Source: Salinispora fenicalii (GTDB lineage Bacteria; Actinomycetota; Actinomycetes; Mycobacteriales; Micromonosporaceae). From it: a stretch of DNA of 64,000 nt. The notes beneath the pieces are model-generated. The model searched no databases. It was not told where the DNA came from and was given only the letters and a program-made list of their open reading frames with translations. The first letter of the stretch is position 1; each line of letters opens with the position of its first letter. The position numbers and the translations under genes are program-made. Positions 34,610 through 42,681 of the stretch are shown here, piece by piece. The DNA is taken from positions 50,087 to 114,086 of the forward strand of contig NZ_AZWQ01000024.1 of NCBI RefSeq assembly GCF_000514815.1. Reading direction: 5' to 3'.

Positions 34610-35172
34610 AGCTGGTCGATCGTGTCCCACCAGCGGCGAAGGCCGTCGCGGCCCACCGGGTCCACGCCGAGCACGTCGGCGATGCGATCCCGCAACAACA
34701 TGATCGACAGCTCGTGGGCTAGGAGCACAACCGAGAGCTGCGCCTGGTCCGTGCCCTCGGCGACCGCACCGGCCTCGGCCATTCGACGCACCAGCGAGTC
34801 GGTGAACTCCTGCATCCGGCGGTACGCCTCGACCGAGCGTGCGGTGTCGCCGATGAGGAGGTGCGCGAGGTAGCGGGTGGTGGCCGGCGCCCGGAGCACG
34901 TCGGCCGAGGCGAGAAAGCGGCTGGGTGAACCGGCTCCGTCGTTGTCGGCGAGCGCCTCCAACGCGTTGCCCAACAGGCCCAGCACGTGGGTGTCCACCG
35001 CGGCGACCAGACCGTCACGGGACCCGTAGTGTTTGATGATCAGCGACTGCGAGACCTGCGCCCGCTGCGCCACCTGCTTGAGTGACGCCGCCGCCGGCCA
35101 CTGCTCGCCGAACAGCTCCAGGGCGACATCCCGAATGATCGCCTTCGCGGTGCGATCCTCGGGTACATACAT
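34561..35172 (-). CDS. TetR-family transcriptional regulator
   Basis: 203 residues from ATG 35172 (in-frame GTG at 35178 possible). Helix-turn-helix: IIRDVALELFGEQWPAAASL then KQVAQRAQVSQSLIIKHYGSRD near residues 10-50. The C-terminal ligand domain has no recognised class. Convergent with the GT87 gene and overlapping it by 49 nt. GTTCACC/GGTAAC half-sites directly at its own start (about 35174-35190) look like an autoregulatory operator. Its regulon could be itself, the GYD gene, or the glycan operon. Confidence 0.85.
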   Translation of the reverse strand: MYVPEDRTAKAIIRDVALELFGEQWPAAASLKQVAQRAQVSQSLIIKHYGSRDGLVAAVDTHVLGLLGNALEALADNDGAGSPSRFLASADVLRAPATTRYLAHLLIGDTARSVEAYRRMQEFTDSLVRRMAEAGAVAEGTDQAQLSVVLLAHELSIMLLRDRIADVLGVDPVGRDGLRRWWDTIDQLYSGAAIRKPSGGPEK

Positions 35173-35357
35173 GTTCACCACGGTAACAACCCGGGTGCGG
35201 TGGGGGTCGGTCACCTCCCCACGCTCCGGCGCCCGGCCCACGCACCTGTCCCTCTGCTCGGTTCCGCCGCGAGCCGGCGAGGCGTGGCGGGGCGGATTGC
35301 GGGTACAGGGCGAAGGCAGCGGGAGCACCAGCGACGGTGAAAGGTGGTGCCAGCGTA

Positions 35358-35681
35358 GTGAAGTTCTTGGCGATAGCGACCTACACCACCCAGGGTGTCA
35401 GCGGACTGGGCAAAGAAGGGGGGACACGGCGGGCCGAGGTGGTCCGGGCGCTCATCGAGAACTCCGGTGGACAGGTGGAGTCGCTGTACTTCTCCTTCGG
35501 CGAGCACGACGTGTATGTCTTGTGTGACCTGCGGGACAACGTGGTCGCCGCCGCGCTCAGCATCGCCGTCCGCGCCTCCGGCGGTGGGGAGACAATCATG
35601 GTGCCACTGTTGACTCCGGAGGAGATCGACGAGGCAGCGAAACTTCCGGTCACCTACCAGGCGCCCGGCCGGGCGGAGTAG
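35358..35681 (+). CDS. GYD-domain protein
   Basis: 107 residues from GTG 35358, with AAGGTGG about 10 nt upstream. KFLAIATYTTQGVSGLGKEG at the N-terminus and FGEHDVYVLCDLRDNVVAAA are typical of the GYD family, a small ferredoxin-like fold with no established function, often beside regulators. It is divergent from the TetR gene. Confidence 0.8.
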   Translation: MKFLAIATYTTQGVSGLGKEGGTRRAEVVRALIENSGGQVESLYFSFGEHDVYVLCDLRDNVVAAALSIAVRASGGGETIMVPLLTPEEIDEAAKLPVTYQAPGRAE

Positions 35682-35772
35682 GGCCGGCCAGCACGCTCTG
35701 CCTCGCCCCGGCTCCGCTGGCGAAGGTGGTGGCATCTACCTTGGTTGGCCAGCGCGGGAACCCACCCTGACT

Positions 35773-36858
35773 TCAGGTACGGCGTGCGCGCGGGTGGGTC
35801 ACGTCCTTGCTGAGACAGGTGGTTCCGTCTGGGCTGGCGAGCGAGGTCGAGTGGTATCCCTCGCGGTGATAAAAGTCGAGGTTCCGCAGGTTCTTGGCTC
35901 CGGTCGCCAGGAGGATGCGATCGCAATCGGAGGCGGCGTCGGCCTCGGCGGTGCGCAGCAGCCATCGGCCCAGCCCTTGGCCACGTAGGTCGGGCACGAC
36001 GGCGAGCCGACCTACGTGCCAGTCGGTATCGAGGCGGCGGGCGCGCACCATCCCCAGGAGGCGGCCGTCACGCCACAGACCCGTGGTGTGCCACGCCGCG
36101 AGCCATCCGCGTACCTGTTCCGGCGACTCGTGTAAGGCGGGAATGTCTGTGGTCTCGTTGGCGAGGGCCTCGTCCACCCAGCAGCACCGCTGCAGTACCG
36201 TCACCTCAGGCGCGTCGTCGCCGCTCAGCCGTCTGACGTAGGACCCTGGCAGCGGTCCGGATCGGCTGTCGACCTGTGCGTGTTCACGCAGTGGCCGCAG
36301 GGCGTTTGCGACCCGGACCAGTTCGTCCAGTAGGCCGCGGCCCGCCCGGTCGCGGGCGGCGTCGGGTAGTAGTCGTCCATCCGTCGTTGCGTCAGTGAGA
36401 CGGATCGCGACCGTGGCACCCAACGGAACCAGACGCAGCGTGGTCACCACCTGCTTGGCGTGCTGTACCGATCGGGTGCCCGCCGACGTGTTGCCGTAGC
36501 TGACGAAACCGATCGGCTTCCACGCCCATTCGCGGTGGAGATAGTCCAGCGCATTTTTCAGGGTCGCCGGCATCCCGTAGTTGTACTCCGGGGTGATCGC
36601 GATGAACCCATCCGCCAGGTCAACGATCGAGCTCCAGCGCCGTGTGTGCTCATGCTGGTAGACGCCCGACGACGGGTGTTCCTCCTCGTCAAGAAGCGGC
36701 AGGTTCAACTCGCTGAGGGCCACCGGCATCAGCTCGACGCCGAGCTCCGCGGCGCGTGGGGAGATCGCTTCGGCCAGCCACTGGCCCACGTGGGGACCGA
36801 GAGCGCCGGGGCGGGTGCTGCAGATCAGCAGAAGAACGCGAACCGGTTTAGTTAACAT
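35773..36858 (-). CDS. NAD(P)H-dependent FMN reductase fused to a GNAT acetyltransferase
   Basis: 361 residues. Residues 1-185 are a flavodoxin-like reductase: LLLICSTRPGALGP (FMN phosphate loop) and TPEYNYGMPATLKNALDYLH. Residues 205-361 are a GNAT domain: LAVVPDLRGQGLGRWLLRTA (acetyl-CoA pyrophosphate loop) and NLDFYHREGY near the end. Each half is complete, so this is a genuine two-enzyme fusion, not a frame error. Divergent from the MarR gene, with an inverted repeat over both start codons. A redox/detoxification pair under MarR control is likely; the acetyl acceptor is unknown. Confidence 0.85.
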   Translation of the reverse strand: MLTKPVRVLLLICSTRPGALGPHVGQWLAEAISPRAAELGVELMPVALSELNLPLLDEEEHPSSGVYQHEHTRRWSSIVDLADGFIAITPEYNYGMPATLKNALDYLHREWAWKPIGFVSYGNTSAGTRSVQHAKQVVTTLRLVPLGATVAIRLTDATTDGRLLPDAARDRAGRGLLDELVRVANALRPLREHAQVDSRSGPLPGSYVRRLSGDDAPEVTVLQRCCWVDEALANETTDIPALHESPEQVRGWLAAWHTTGLWRDGRLLGMVRARRLDTDWHVGRLAVVPDLRGQGLGRWLLRTAEADAASDCDRILLATGAKNLRNLDFYHREGYHSTSLASPDGTTCLSKDVTHPRARRT

Positions 36859-36903
36859 GGAAACGAAGTGTAGGTGCTAGCTTGATTACATGTCAACTAA
36901 ACC
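36845..36903. promoter_or_regulatory. inverted repeat spanning the FMN-GNAT/MarR divergent promoter
   Basis: GGTTTAGTTAACAT (36845-36858) and ATGTCAACTAAACC (36890-36903) are inverted copies with one mismatch, 31 nt apart. Each arm contains the start codon and first codons of one of the divergent genes. It may be the MarR operator. Both proteins start M-x-T-K-P, so the arms also encode the same residues. Confidence 0.55.
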
Positions 36904-37378
36904 CTCGACCGGAGCCGCACGCTGGTTGAACCCGGACCAGGAACGCGCCTGGCGGGCGTTCCTGCGCATCACGGTCGCCGTCCAAGCCGGCACGGCGCGC
37001 GACCTAGCCGCGATCGGGCTCTCCGAACCTGACTACGAAGTGCTGAGCACCCTGTCGGAACGACCCGGCCACACCAGCACCCTGGGGGAGCAGGCCGACA
37101 AGATGGGCTGGTCACGCAGCCGGCTATCCCGACACGCCACCCGGATGGCGGCGCGTGGTCTCCTGAAACGCACACCCGACCCCAACGACGGCCGGGGCTG
37201 CTTCTTGGTGCTCACCGCACAGGGTCTGACGGCGCTCGAAGACGCCGCACCAGCCCACGTCGAGTCGGTACGACGCCACTTCATCGACCGGCTCACCCCC
37301 GCAGACCTCACCGCCATCGAACAGATCGCCCGCAGGCTGGAAGAGCCCCAAGCCAGCGAAGATCGCCCGGCGACGTGA
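36890..37378 (+). CDS. MarR-family transcriptional regulator
   Basis: 162 residues. Winged helix: EPDYEVLSTLSERPGHTSTL, ADKMGWSRSRLSRHATRMAA (recognition helix) and RGLLKRTPDPNDGRGCFLVL (wing with the conserved DxRG). Dimer helices flank it. No ribosome site; a leaderless transcript is probable. Expected to repress the divergent FMN-reductase/acetyltransferase gene until an aromatic or oxidant ligand binds. Confidence 0.9.
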   Translation: MSTKPSTGAARWLNPDQERAWRAFLRITVAVQAGTARDLAAIGLSEPDYEVLSTLSERPGHTSTLGEQADKMGWSRSRLSRHATRMAARGLLKRTPDPNDGRGCFLVLTAQGLTALEDAAPAHVESVRRHFIDRLTPADLTAIEQIARRLEEPQASEDRPAT

Positions 37379-37444
37379 CAATCGGTCGGTAGCCCATCCA
37401 GGCGTCCACACGATCTCGGTTTGACCGCATAGCCCGAACTCCGA

Positions 37445-37463
37445 TTAGGTAAGGCTGTGCTAA
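37445..37463 (+). promoter_or_regulatory. IdeR/DtxR-type iron box overlapping an MFS start codon
   Basis: TTAGGTAAGGCTGTGCTAA matches the consensus TTAGGTTAGGCTAACCTAA at 15 of 19 positions. The GTG start of the exporter (37457) lies inside it, and TAGGTA could serve as -10 of a leaderless transcript. Iron-loaded repressor bound here would block transcription directly. Confidence 0.55.
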
Positions 37464-38716
37464 CTACTGATTCCACGCCGGCGCCGCGCGTTCCAGCAGA
37501 CCCCGACGATCGACGGGCGTTGGGATGGTCGCCGTGGCGGACGGTGATCGGCTTCGGTGTGGTGAGCCTGGCCGCCGACATGGTGTACGAGGGCGCCCGG
37601 TCGGTGTACGGGCCGCTCCTGGCATCGTTGGGTGCCTCCGCACTGATCGTCGGCTTGATCACCGGTGCTGGTGAGGCGGCCGCGCTGGCGCTGCGACTGG
37701 TGTCGGGGCCGCTGGCCGACCGGACCCGCCGCTACTGGACGTTGACGACCGTCGGGTACGCGTTGACGGCGGTGTGCGTGCCGCTGCTGGCGGTGACCCC
37801 GCGGCTGGGTGCCGCGGGGCTGGTGGCGGCCGCGGTATTGATCGTGGTGGAGCGGCTGGGTAAGGCCGTGCGGTCACCGGCGAAGTCGGTGCTGTTGGCC
37901 GATGCTGCCGGCGCGGTGGGGATGGGCCGCGGAATGGGCGTCCACAAGGCCCTGGACCAGGTCGGGGCGTTCGCCGGCCCGCTGCTGCTGGCAGCACTCA
38001 CCACCGCAGCGGGGGGACTCCTGTGGCCGGGGCTGGCCGGGCTGGCGGTGCCGGGGGCACTGGCGATGGTCCTGCTCGTGCTCCTGCGCCGCCGCGCCGG
38101 CATCGCGCACCCCGGTGACGTCGCCGTCGACAACCGGCACGAGCACGATGCCCCCGCCCGGCGTGCCTCGCTGCCGGCTTCCTTCGGATGGTTCGCGGCG
38201 GCCTGCGCCCTGTGCACCGCGGGGCTGATGACCTTCGGGTTGATCGGGTTCCACCTGGCACAGACCGGTCTGGTGCCGGCAGCAGGGGTGCCGCTGCTGT
38301 ACGCGGCGGCGATGGCGGCGGCGGCCGTGGCCGCGCTCGCCACCGGTGCGGCCTACGACCGCATCGGAGCCCGGGTCCTGCTGGTCCTGCCCATTCTGGT
38401 AGCCGTGGTGCCCCCACTGGCGTTCACCAGTGGCCTGGCGGTGGCCGCCGGCGGGGTCCTGGTGTGGGGCGCCGCGCTGGGGGTGCAGGATTCCACCGTC
38501 AAGGCCTTCGTGGCCGACCTTGTGCCCCGGGCGCGTCGGGCCACCGCTTACGGCGTTTTCGCCGCCGTTCAGGCCGCCGGTGCGCTCATCGGTGGCGTCG
38601 CCGCCGGTGCCCTGTACGACTCTTCCCGGGCCGGGCTCTTCGCCGCGGTCGCCGCCGCGCAGGCCGCCGCGATGCTCATCCTGGTCCGCGTGTTGGCCGG
38701 TGCCCGCCGCCGGTAG
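37457..38716 (+). CDS. MFS transporter, probably iron-regulated
   Basis: 419 residues, twelve hydrophobic helices with the MFS loop GPLADRTRRYW after helix 2 and a central cytoplasmic linker (HEHDAPARRA). GTG start within the iron box. The pore contains few charges, as in drug/siderophore exporters. With IdeR-type control the likely cargo is a siderophore or iron-related metabolite. No siderophore synthesis genes are adjacent, so this stays tentative. Confidence 0.8.
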   Translation: MLTTDSTPAPRVPADPDDRRALGWSPWRTVIGFGVVSLAADMVYEGARSVYGPLLASLGASALIVGLITGAGEAAALALRLVSGPLADRTRRYWTLTTVGYALTAVCVPLLAVTPRLGAAGLVAAAVLIVVERLGKAVRSPAKSVLLADAAGAVGMGRGMGVHKALDQVGAFAGPLLLAALTTAAGGLLWPGLAGLAVPGALAMVLLVLLRRRAGIAHPGDVAVDNRHEHDAPARRASLPASFGWFAAACALCTAGLMTFGLIGFHLAQTGLVPAAGVPLLYAAAMAAAAVAALATGAAYDRIGARVLLVLPILVAVVPPLAFTSGLAVAAGGVLVWGAALGVQDSTVKAFVADLVPRARRATAYGVFAAVQAAGALIGGVAAGALYDSSRAGLFAAVAAAQAAAMLILVRVLAGARRR

Positions 38717-38791
38717 GGCTGCGGCCCGGCCCGGCTAACAGGCGAGCTTCGGTTTGGGCGCATGTTCCTGCCGCTCTCCGATGGATAGGTG

Positions 38792-38818
38792 GTCAATAAT
38801 GGCCTCTGTCCTATTGAC
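38792..38818. promoter_or_regulatory. inverted repeat upstream of the RCC1 gene
   Basis: GTCAATA and TATTGAC form perfect 7-bp arms around 13 nt, about 30 nt before the RCC1 start. The CAATAAT in the left arm could serve as -10. Possible operator. Confidence 0.4.
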
Positions 38819-38847
38819 GGGCACTTGTCCGTTCGGAGGTGTGCACG

Positions 38848-40518
38848 ATGCCGGGAATTCGTCAGCCAGATCTTCACGGCGCTGGCGCGCAATGGGCGGC
38901 ACGCGCGCTGGCCGGCGGGTTCTGCCTCGCGCTGGCGGTCACGGCCACCCAGGCAGCCGGGGTACCGCCGGCAGATGCCCAGCCCACACCAACCGCGGCC
39001 GTCGCGACAAACACCATCCTGGCCTGGGGCAACAACTCCTTCGGCCAGTTCGGCAACGGCACCACCACCAGCAGCCGCACCCCGGTCCCGGTGCGGCTGC
39101 CCGCCGGCACCACCGTTACCGACATCGCCGGCAGTGACACCCACAGTCTGGCCCTGACCTCCGCCGGCACGGTGCTCGCCTGGGGTGGAAACACCTTCGG
39201 TGAGCTGGGGAACGGCACCACCACCCGCAGCAGCACTCCGGTCGCGGTGCGGCTGCCCGCCGGCACCACCGTCACCGCCATCGCCGCTGGCACCGGCCAC
39301 AGCCTGGCGATCACCTCCACCGGTGCGCTGTTCGCCTGGGGCAGAAACGGCGTCGGTCAGTTGGGGGACGGGACCATCGCCAACCGCAGCATCCCGGTCC
39401 CGGTGCGGCTGCCCACGGGCACCACCGTCACCGCCATCGCCGGCGGCCTCGGCCACAGCCTCGCCGTCACCTCCACCGGCACCACCCTCGCCTGGGGTGG
39501 CAACGCCCGCGGCCAGTTGGGGAACGGCACCACCACCGACAGCAGCATTCCCATCCTCGTGAAGCTGCCCACGGTCACCGCGGTCGCCGCCGGCGACTTC
39601 CACAGCCTGGCCCTGACCTCCACCGGCGCCGTCCATGCCTGGGGTGCGAACTCCTTCGGTCAGCTCGGCGATGGCAGCACCAGCGACAGCACCACTCCCG
39701 TCACCGTCCGGGTACCCGCCGGCACCACGGCCACCGCCGTTGTCTCCGGCGCCGACCACAGCCTGGCGTTGACCGCTGCTGGCGGCGCCCTCGCCTGGGG
39801 CGACAACGGGCAAGGCCAGCTCGGCGATGGCAGCACCGTCGGCAGCGACACCCCGGTCGCCGTCCGAGTGCCCAGCGGCGTCACGCTCACCGCCGTCGCC
39901 ATCCACCGCGACCACGCCGTGGCGGTGACCGCCACCGCCACCGCCCTCGCCTGGAGCAGAAACAACGAAGGCCAGCTGGGCAACGGGACCACCACCGACA
40001 GCAGCGAGCCGGTCGTGGTCAGCCTGCCCGCTGGCACCGCGATCACCGCCGTCGCCGCCGGCGACGACCACAGCCTCGCCCTCGTTGACGCGCAAGCGAG
40101 CTCCACCACCACCCTGCGGATCTCGCCGCCAGACCCGACCGCAGATCAGGACGTCACTCTCACCGCCACCGTCACCTGCGACCTCACAGACCCGACCGGC
40201 AGCGTCACTTTCCGCACCAACACCACCGACCTCGCCACCGTGCCCCTGGACAGCACCAGCACCGCCACCCACACCACCCGGCTCCCCGCCGGCGCCCACA
40301 CCCTCACCGCCGACTACACCAGCACCACCACCTGCCCCCACAGCCAATCCGCGGCCACCACCATCACCATCGCCGACTCCACCGCCCCGACCGACCCCGA
40401 CCTACCTGTCACCGGGGCCAGCCTGCCCACCCTGCTCAGCGCCGCCACCCTGCTCATCCTCACCGGCGCCGCCCTCATCCACCGCACCCGCCGGCCCCGA
40501 TCCCACCAGCCGCGATAG
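38848..40518 (+). CDS. secreted RCC1-repeat beta-propeller with LPxTG-type anchor
   Basis: 556 residues from ATG 38848 (GGAGG 8 nt upstream). Signal peptide LAGGFCLALAVTATQAAGVPP. Residues about 48-405 hold seven RCC1 repeats of about 52 residues, each with AWG.N..GQLG(N/D)GT and a closing DHSLALT, i.e. one full seven-blade propeller. An Ig-like domain follows (415-505, LTATVTCDLTDPTGSVTF). The C-terminus is DLPVTGASLP (LPVTG near residue 519), a membrane helix and RTRRPRSHQPR: a sortase signal. A cell-wall-anchored adhesin or binding protein is likely. Confidence 0.88.
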   Translation: MPGIRQPDLHGAGAQWAARALAGGFCLALAVTATQAAGVPPADAQPTPTAAVATNTILAWGNNSFGQFGNGTTTSSRTPVPVRLPAGTTVTDIAGSDTHSLALTSAGTVLAWGGNTFGELGNGTTTRSSTPVAVRLPAGTTVTAIAAGTGHSLAITSTGALFAWGRNGVGQLGDGTIANRSIPVPVRLPTGTTVTAIAGGLGHSLAVTSTGTTLAWGGNARGQLGNGTTTDSSIPILVKLPTVTAVAAGDFHSLALTSTGAVHAWGANSFGQLGDGSTSDSTTPVTVRVPAGTTATAVVSGADHSLALTAAGGALAWGDNGQGQLGDGSTVGSDTPVAVRVPSGVTLTAVAIHRDHAVAVTATATALAWSRNNEGQLGNGTTTDSSEPVVVSLPAGTAITAVAAGDDHSLALVDAQASSTTTLRISPPDPTADQDVTLTATVTCDLTDPTGSVTFRTNTTDLATVPLDSTSTATHTTRLPAGAHTLTADYTSTTTCPHSQSAATTITIADSTAPTDPDLPVTGASLPTLLSAATLLILTGAALIHRTRRPRSHQPR

Positions 40519-40544
40519 CCGCGCCTGGGCCGGATCTGCAGAAG

Positions 40545-40558
40545 GGGGGTTAACCCCC
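40545..40558. terminator. GGGGGTTAACCCCC palindrome after the RCC1 gene
   Basis: A perfect 14-bp palindrome 27 nt beyond the stop codon. Without a loop it would form only a tight cruciform or short hairpin. Possible transcription end or a dimer-binding site. Confidence 0.35.
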
Positions 40559-40661
40559 GGCCCGTCCGGTGGCCTGTGGGATGGTGCTGCGCTCCGCGTT
40601 CGAAGACGCTCGAAGCGCACCCGGCATCGGGCCGAGTGCGCGCCAGCGGACGGAGCGACGC

Positions 40662-41633
40662 ATGAGTACCATCACCGCACCTCACCGCGTGCAGACCGAG
40701 TGGCATCGGCCGCTGCTCGCGAACGCGGTCTTCATGTTCACCGTCGCCGTAGTGTCCATCGGTGGCCTGCTACTGGACGACCGGCACCTCGCCGGCGAGC
40801 CGGTCTGGCTGAAACCGTTGAAGTTCGGGTTTGCCATGGGCGTGCACGCCCTCGTGCTGGCGTGGCTGCTCGGCAAGCTTCACCGGGGCCGACGCATCGG
40901 CTGGTGGCTCGGTACGATCTTCGCGGTCGCCGGGGTGCTCGACGTCGGAGCCGTCGCCTACGCCGCCGCCAACGGCACCTTCAGCCACTTCAACGACAAC
41001 ACCGACCCGGTGGCCCGCACCGTACAGGCGTTGTTCTCCGTCGGCATCATGCCGCTCCTGCTCACCACCTTCTTCGTGGCGATCCTGCTGCTGATTCAGC
41101 GCGTCGGCGACCGCGCGCTGACCCGGGCGCTACGCGCCGGGCTGGGCCTGGCGGTCGCCAGCATGGCCGTGGCCCTGTGGCTGAGCACCTCGGAGCAGAC
41201 GCCGCGGGTGGTGGCCGACGCCAACGGCCAGCAGGTGTCCCTGATCGGTGCGCACGGCATCGGTGACCCCGACGGCAACGGAATGCCAGTCACCGGCTGG
41301 AGCGCGACCGGTGGGGACCTGCGGGTTTCGCACTTCGTGGGAATGCACGCCATCCAGGGGCTGCTGCTGCTCACCGTCGCCCTGGGCGCCGCCTCGGCCC
41401 GGCGGCCCTGGCTGCGCGACGAGCGGACCCGCGCCGACCTGGTCGGTACCGCCGCCCTCGGCGGAACCGGGGTGTTCGCGGTGCTCAGCTGGCAGGCCAG
41501 CCGCGGCCAGTCAGTCCTGCACCCCGACCTGGCGACCCTGACCGCGTTCGCCGCGGTCGCCGCGGTCACCCTCGCGGCGGTGACTGTGGTGCTCCTGCGG
41601 GCGCGCCTCCGACCGCTACCCACCCCATCCTGA
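40662..41633 (+). CDS. integral membrane protein
   Basis: 323 residues from ATG 40662 (GGAG 7 nt upstream). Eight or so hydrophobic segments. Recognisable blocks: LAGEPVWLKPLKFGFAMG near residue 45 and LRVSHFVGMHAIQGLLLL near 230 (with paired His). These are typical of a widespread uncharacterised actinobacterial membrane family. No function can be assigned. Confidence 0.75.
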   Translation: MSTITAPHRVQTEWHRPLLANAVFMFTVAVVSIGGLLLDDRHLAGEPVWLKPLKFGFAMGVHALVLAWLLGKLHRGRRIGWWLGTIFAVAGVLDVGAVAYAAANGTFSHFNDNTDPVARTVQALFSVGIMPLLLTTFFVAILLLIQRVGDRALTRALRAGLGLAVASMAVALWLSTSEQTPRVVADANGQQVSLIGAHGIGDPDGNGMPVTGWSATGGDLRVSHFVGMHAIQGLLLLTVALGAASARRPWLRDERTRADLVGTAALGGTGVFAVLSWQASRGQSVLHPDLATLTAFAAVAAVTLAAVTVVLLRARLRPLPTPS

Positions 41634-41646
41634 GAACCTTTCACAC

Positions 41647-42645
41647 ATGCTCTCCCCCGAGGTTCCGGTGCGGCGCCGCTCGACACCAACGCCGGTGCCG
41701 CCGGCCGGCGCGGCTGACTTCACCGAGGCGTGGCTGGCCAACCGCCGGCTCAGCGAACACACCCGAGCCGCCTACCGGCGGGACGTCGCCGGCTGGCTCG
41801 GCTGGTGCGCCGACGCCGACGCCGACCCGCTGCGGGCCACATTCCTGCACGTCAACGCGTACGCCCGGTGGTTGGAGTCGATGCCGAACGCCCGCAGCGG
41901 CAAGCCACTGACGCCCGCCACGGTTGCCCGTAGGCTCTCCGCCCTGTCCAGCTGGTACGACTTCCTGGTCAAGCTGCGAGCCGTCGAGACCAATCCGGTG
42001 ACCGGCGCGGATCGCCCCCACATTGACCGCGACCACTCGGCGACCATCGGACTCACCCCGGAGGAGGTCAACGCGCTGCTCACCGTCGCCGACAGCGGCA
42101 CCGGCCCGACCGCCGCCCGCAACCGGGCCGCCGTGGCGCTCCTGGTCGACCTTGGGCTGCGGGTCGGTGAACTGGTGTCGTTGGACGTCGGCGACCTGGG
42201 CACCGAGCGCGGCCACCAGAGTGTCCGCTTCACGGGTAAAGGCGGCCGGGCCCGGCGGCGGGCCCTCACCCCGGGCTGCTCGGCGGCGGTGCACGCCTAC
42301 CTGGCGCTGCGGGCCAGCGCCGCGGGTGTGCCGGTGCACCTCTTGACCGGTCCGCTGCTGGTGACCTCCACCGGAGCCCGGCTAGACCGGCACTCGGTGT
42401 TCCGGCTGGTCCGCCGGCTGGCCCGAGAGGCCGGCATCCCCGGGTGGGCGCGGTTGTCACCGCACTCGCTGCGGCACTCCTTCGCCACCACCGCCCGCGC
42501 CGAGGGCGTGCCGTTGGAGGACGTGCAGGACGCGATGGGGCACGCCGACCCGCGTACCACCCGCCGCTACGACCGCGACCGGCACAACCTCGACCGGGAC
42601 CCGGCGTACGCGATCTGGGCGGCCCGGGCCCGGCGCCGCAGCTGA
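41647..42645 (+). CDS. tyrosine recombinase (XerC/D-like)
   Basis: 332 residues; the ATG follows a short spacer without a strong ribosome site. The N-terminal SAM-like core-binding domain (residues 25-125) has SEHTRAAYRRDVAGWLGW. Catalytic domain: first Arg in DLGLRVGELVSLDV, Lys in FTGKGGRAR, H-x-x-R in SPHSLRHSFATTA, His in MGHADPRTTRRYDRD with the nucleophile Tyr near residue 308. All active-site residues are present. No excisionase gene or phage genes lie nearby, so it may be an orphan or a chromosomal recombinase. Confidence 0.88.
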   Translation: MLSPEVPVRRRSTPTPVPPAGAADFTEAWLANRRLSEHTRAAYRRDVAGWLGWCADADADPLRATFLHVNAYARWLESMPNARSGKPLTPATVARRLSALSSWYDFLVKLRAVETNPVTGADRPHIDRDHSATIGLTPEEVNALLTVADSGTGPTAARNRAAVALLVDLGLRVGELVSLDVGDLGTERGHQSVRFTGKGGRARRRALTPGCSAAVHAYLALRASAAGVPVHLLTGPLLVTSTGARLDRHSVFRLVRRLAREAGIPGWARLSPHSLRHSFATTARAEGVPLEDVQDAMGHADPRTTRRYDRDRHNLDRDPAYAIWAARARRRS

Positions 42646-42681
42646 CCCGCCGCCCCGGTCCACCGTGCCGGCCGGCGCCCG

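Noticed and set aside
39000..40100. CRISPR-like regular repeats
   Set aside because: The about 156-bp periodicity is the coding pattern of RCC1 blades, with diverged copies and no spacers.
38569..40347. Very long open frame on the minus strand, glycine/aspartate-rich
   Set aside because: It is the shadow of the RCC1 gene; its repeats mirror the plus-strand propeller repeats and it has no known motifs.
40545..40558. Strong terminator after the RCC1 gene
   Set aside because: The palindrome has no loop and no T tract, so I keep it only as a weak call.
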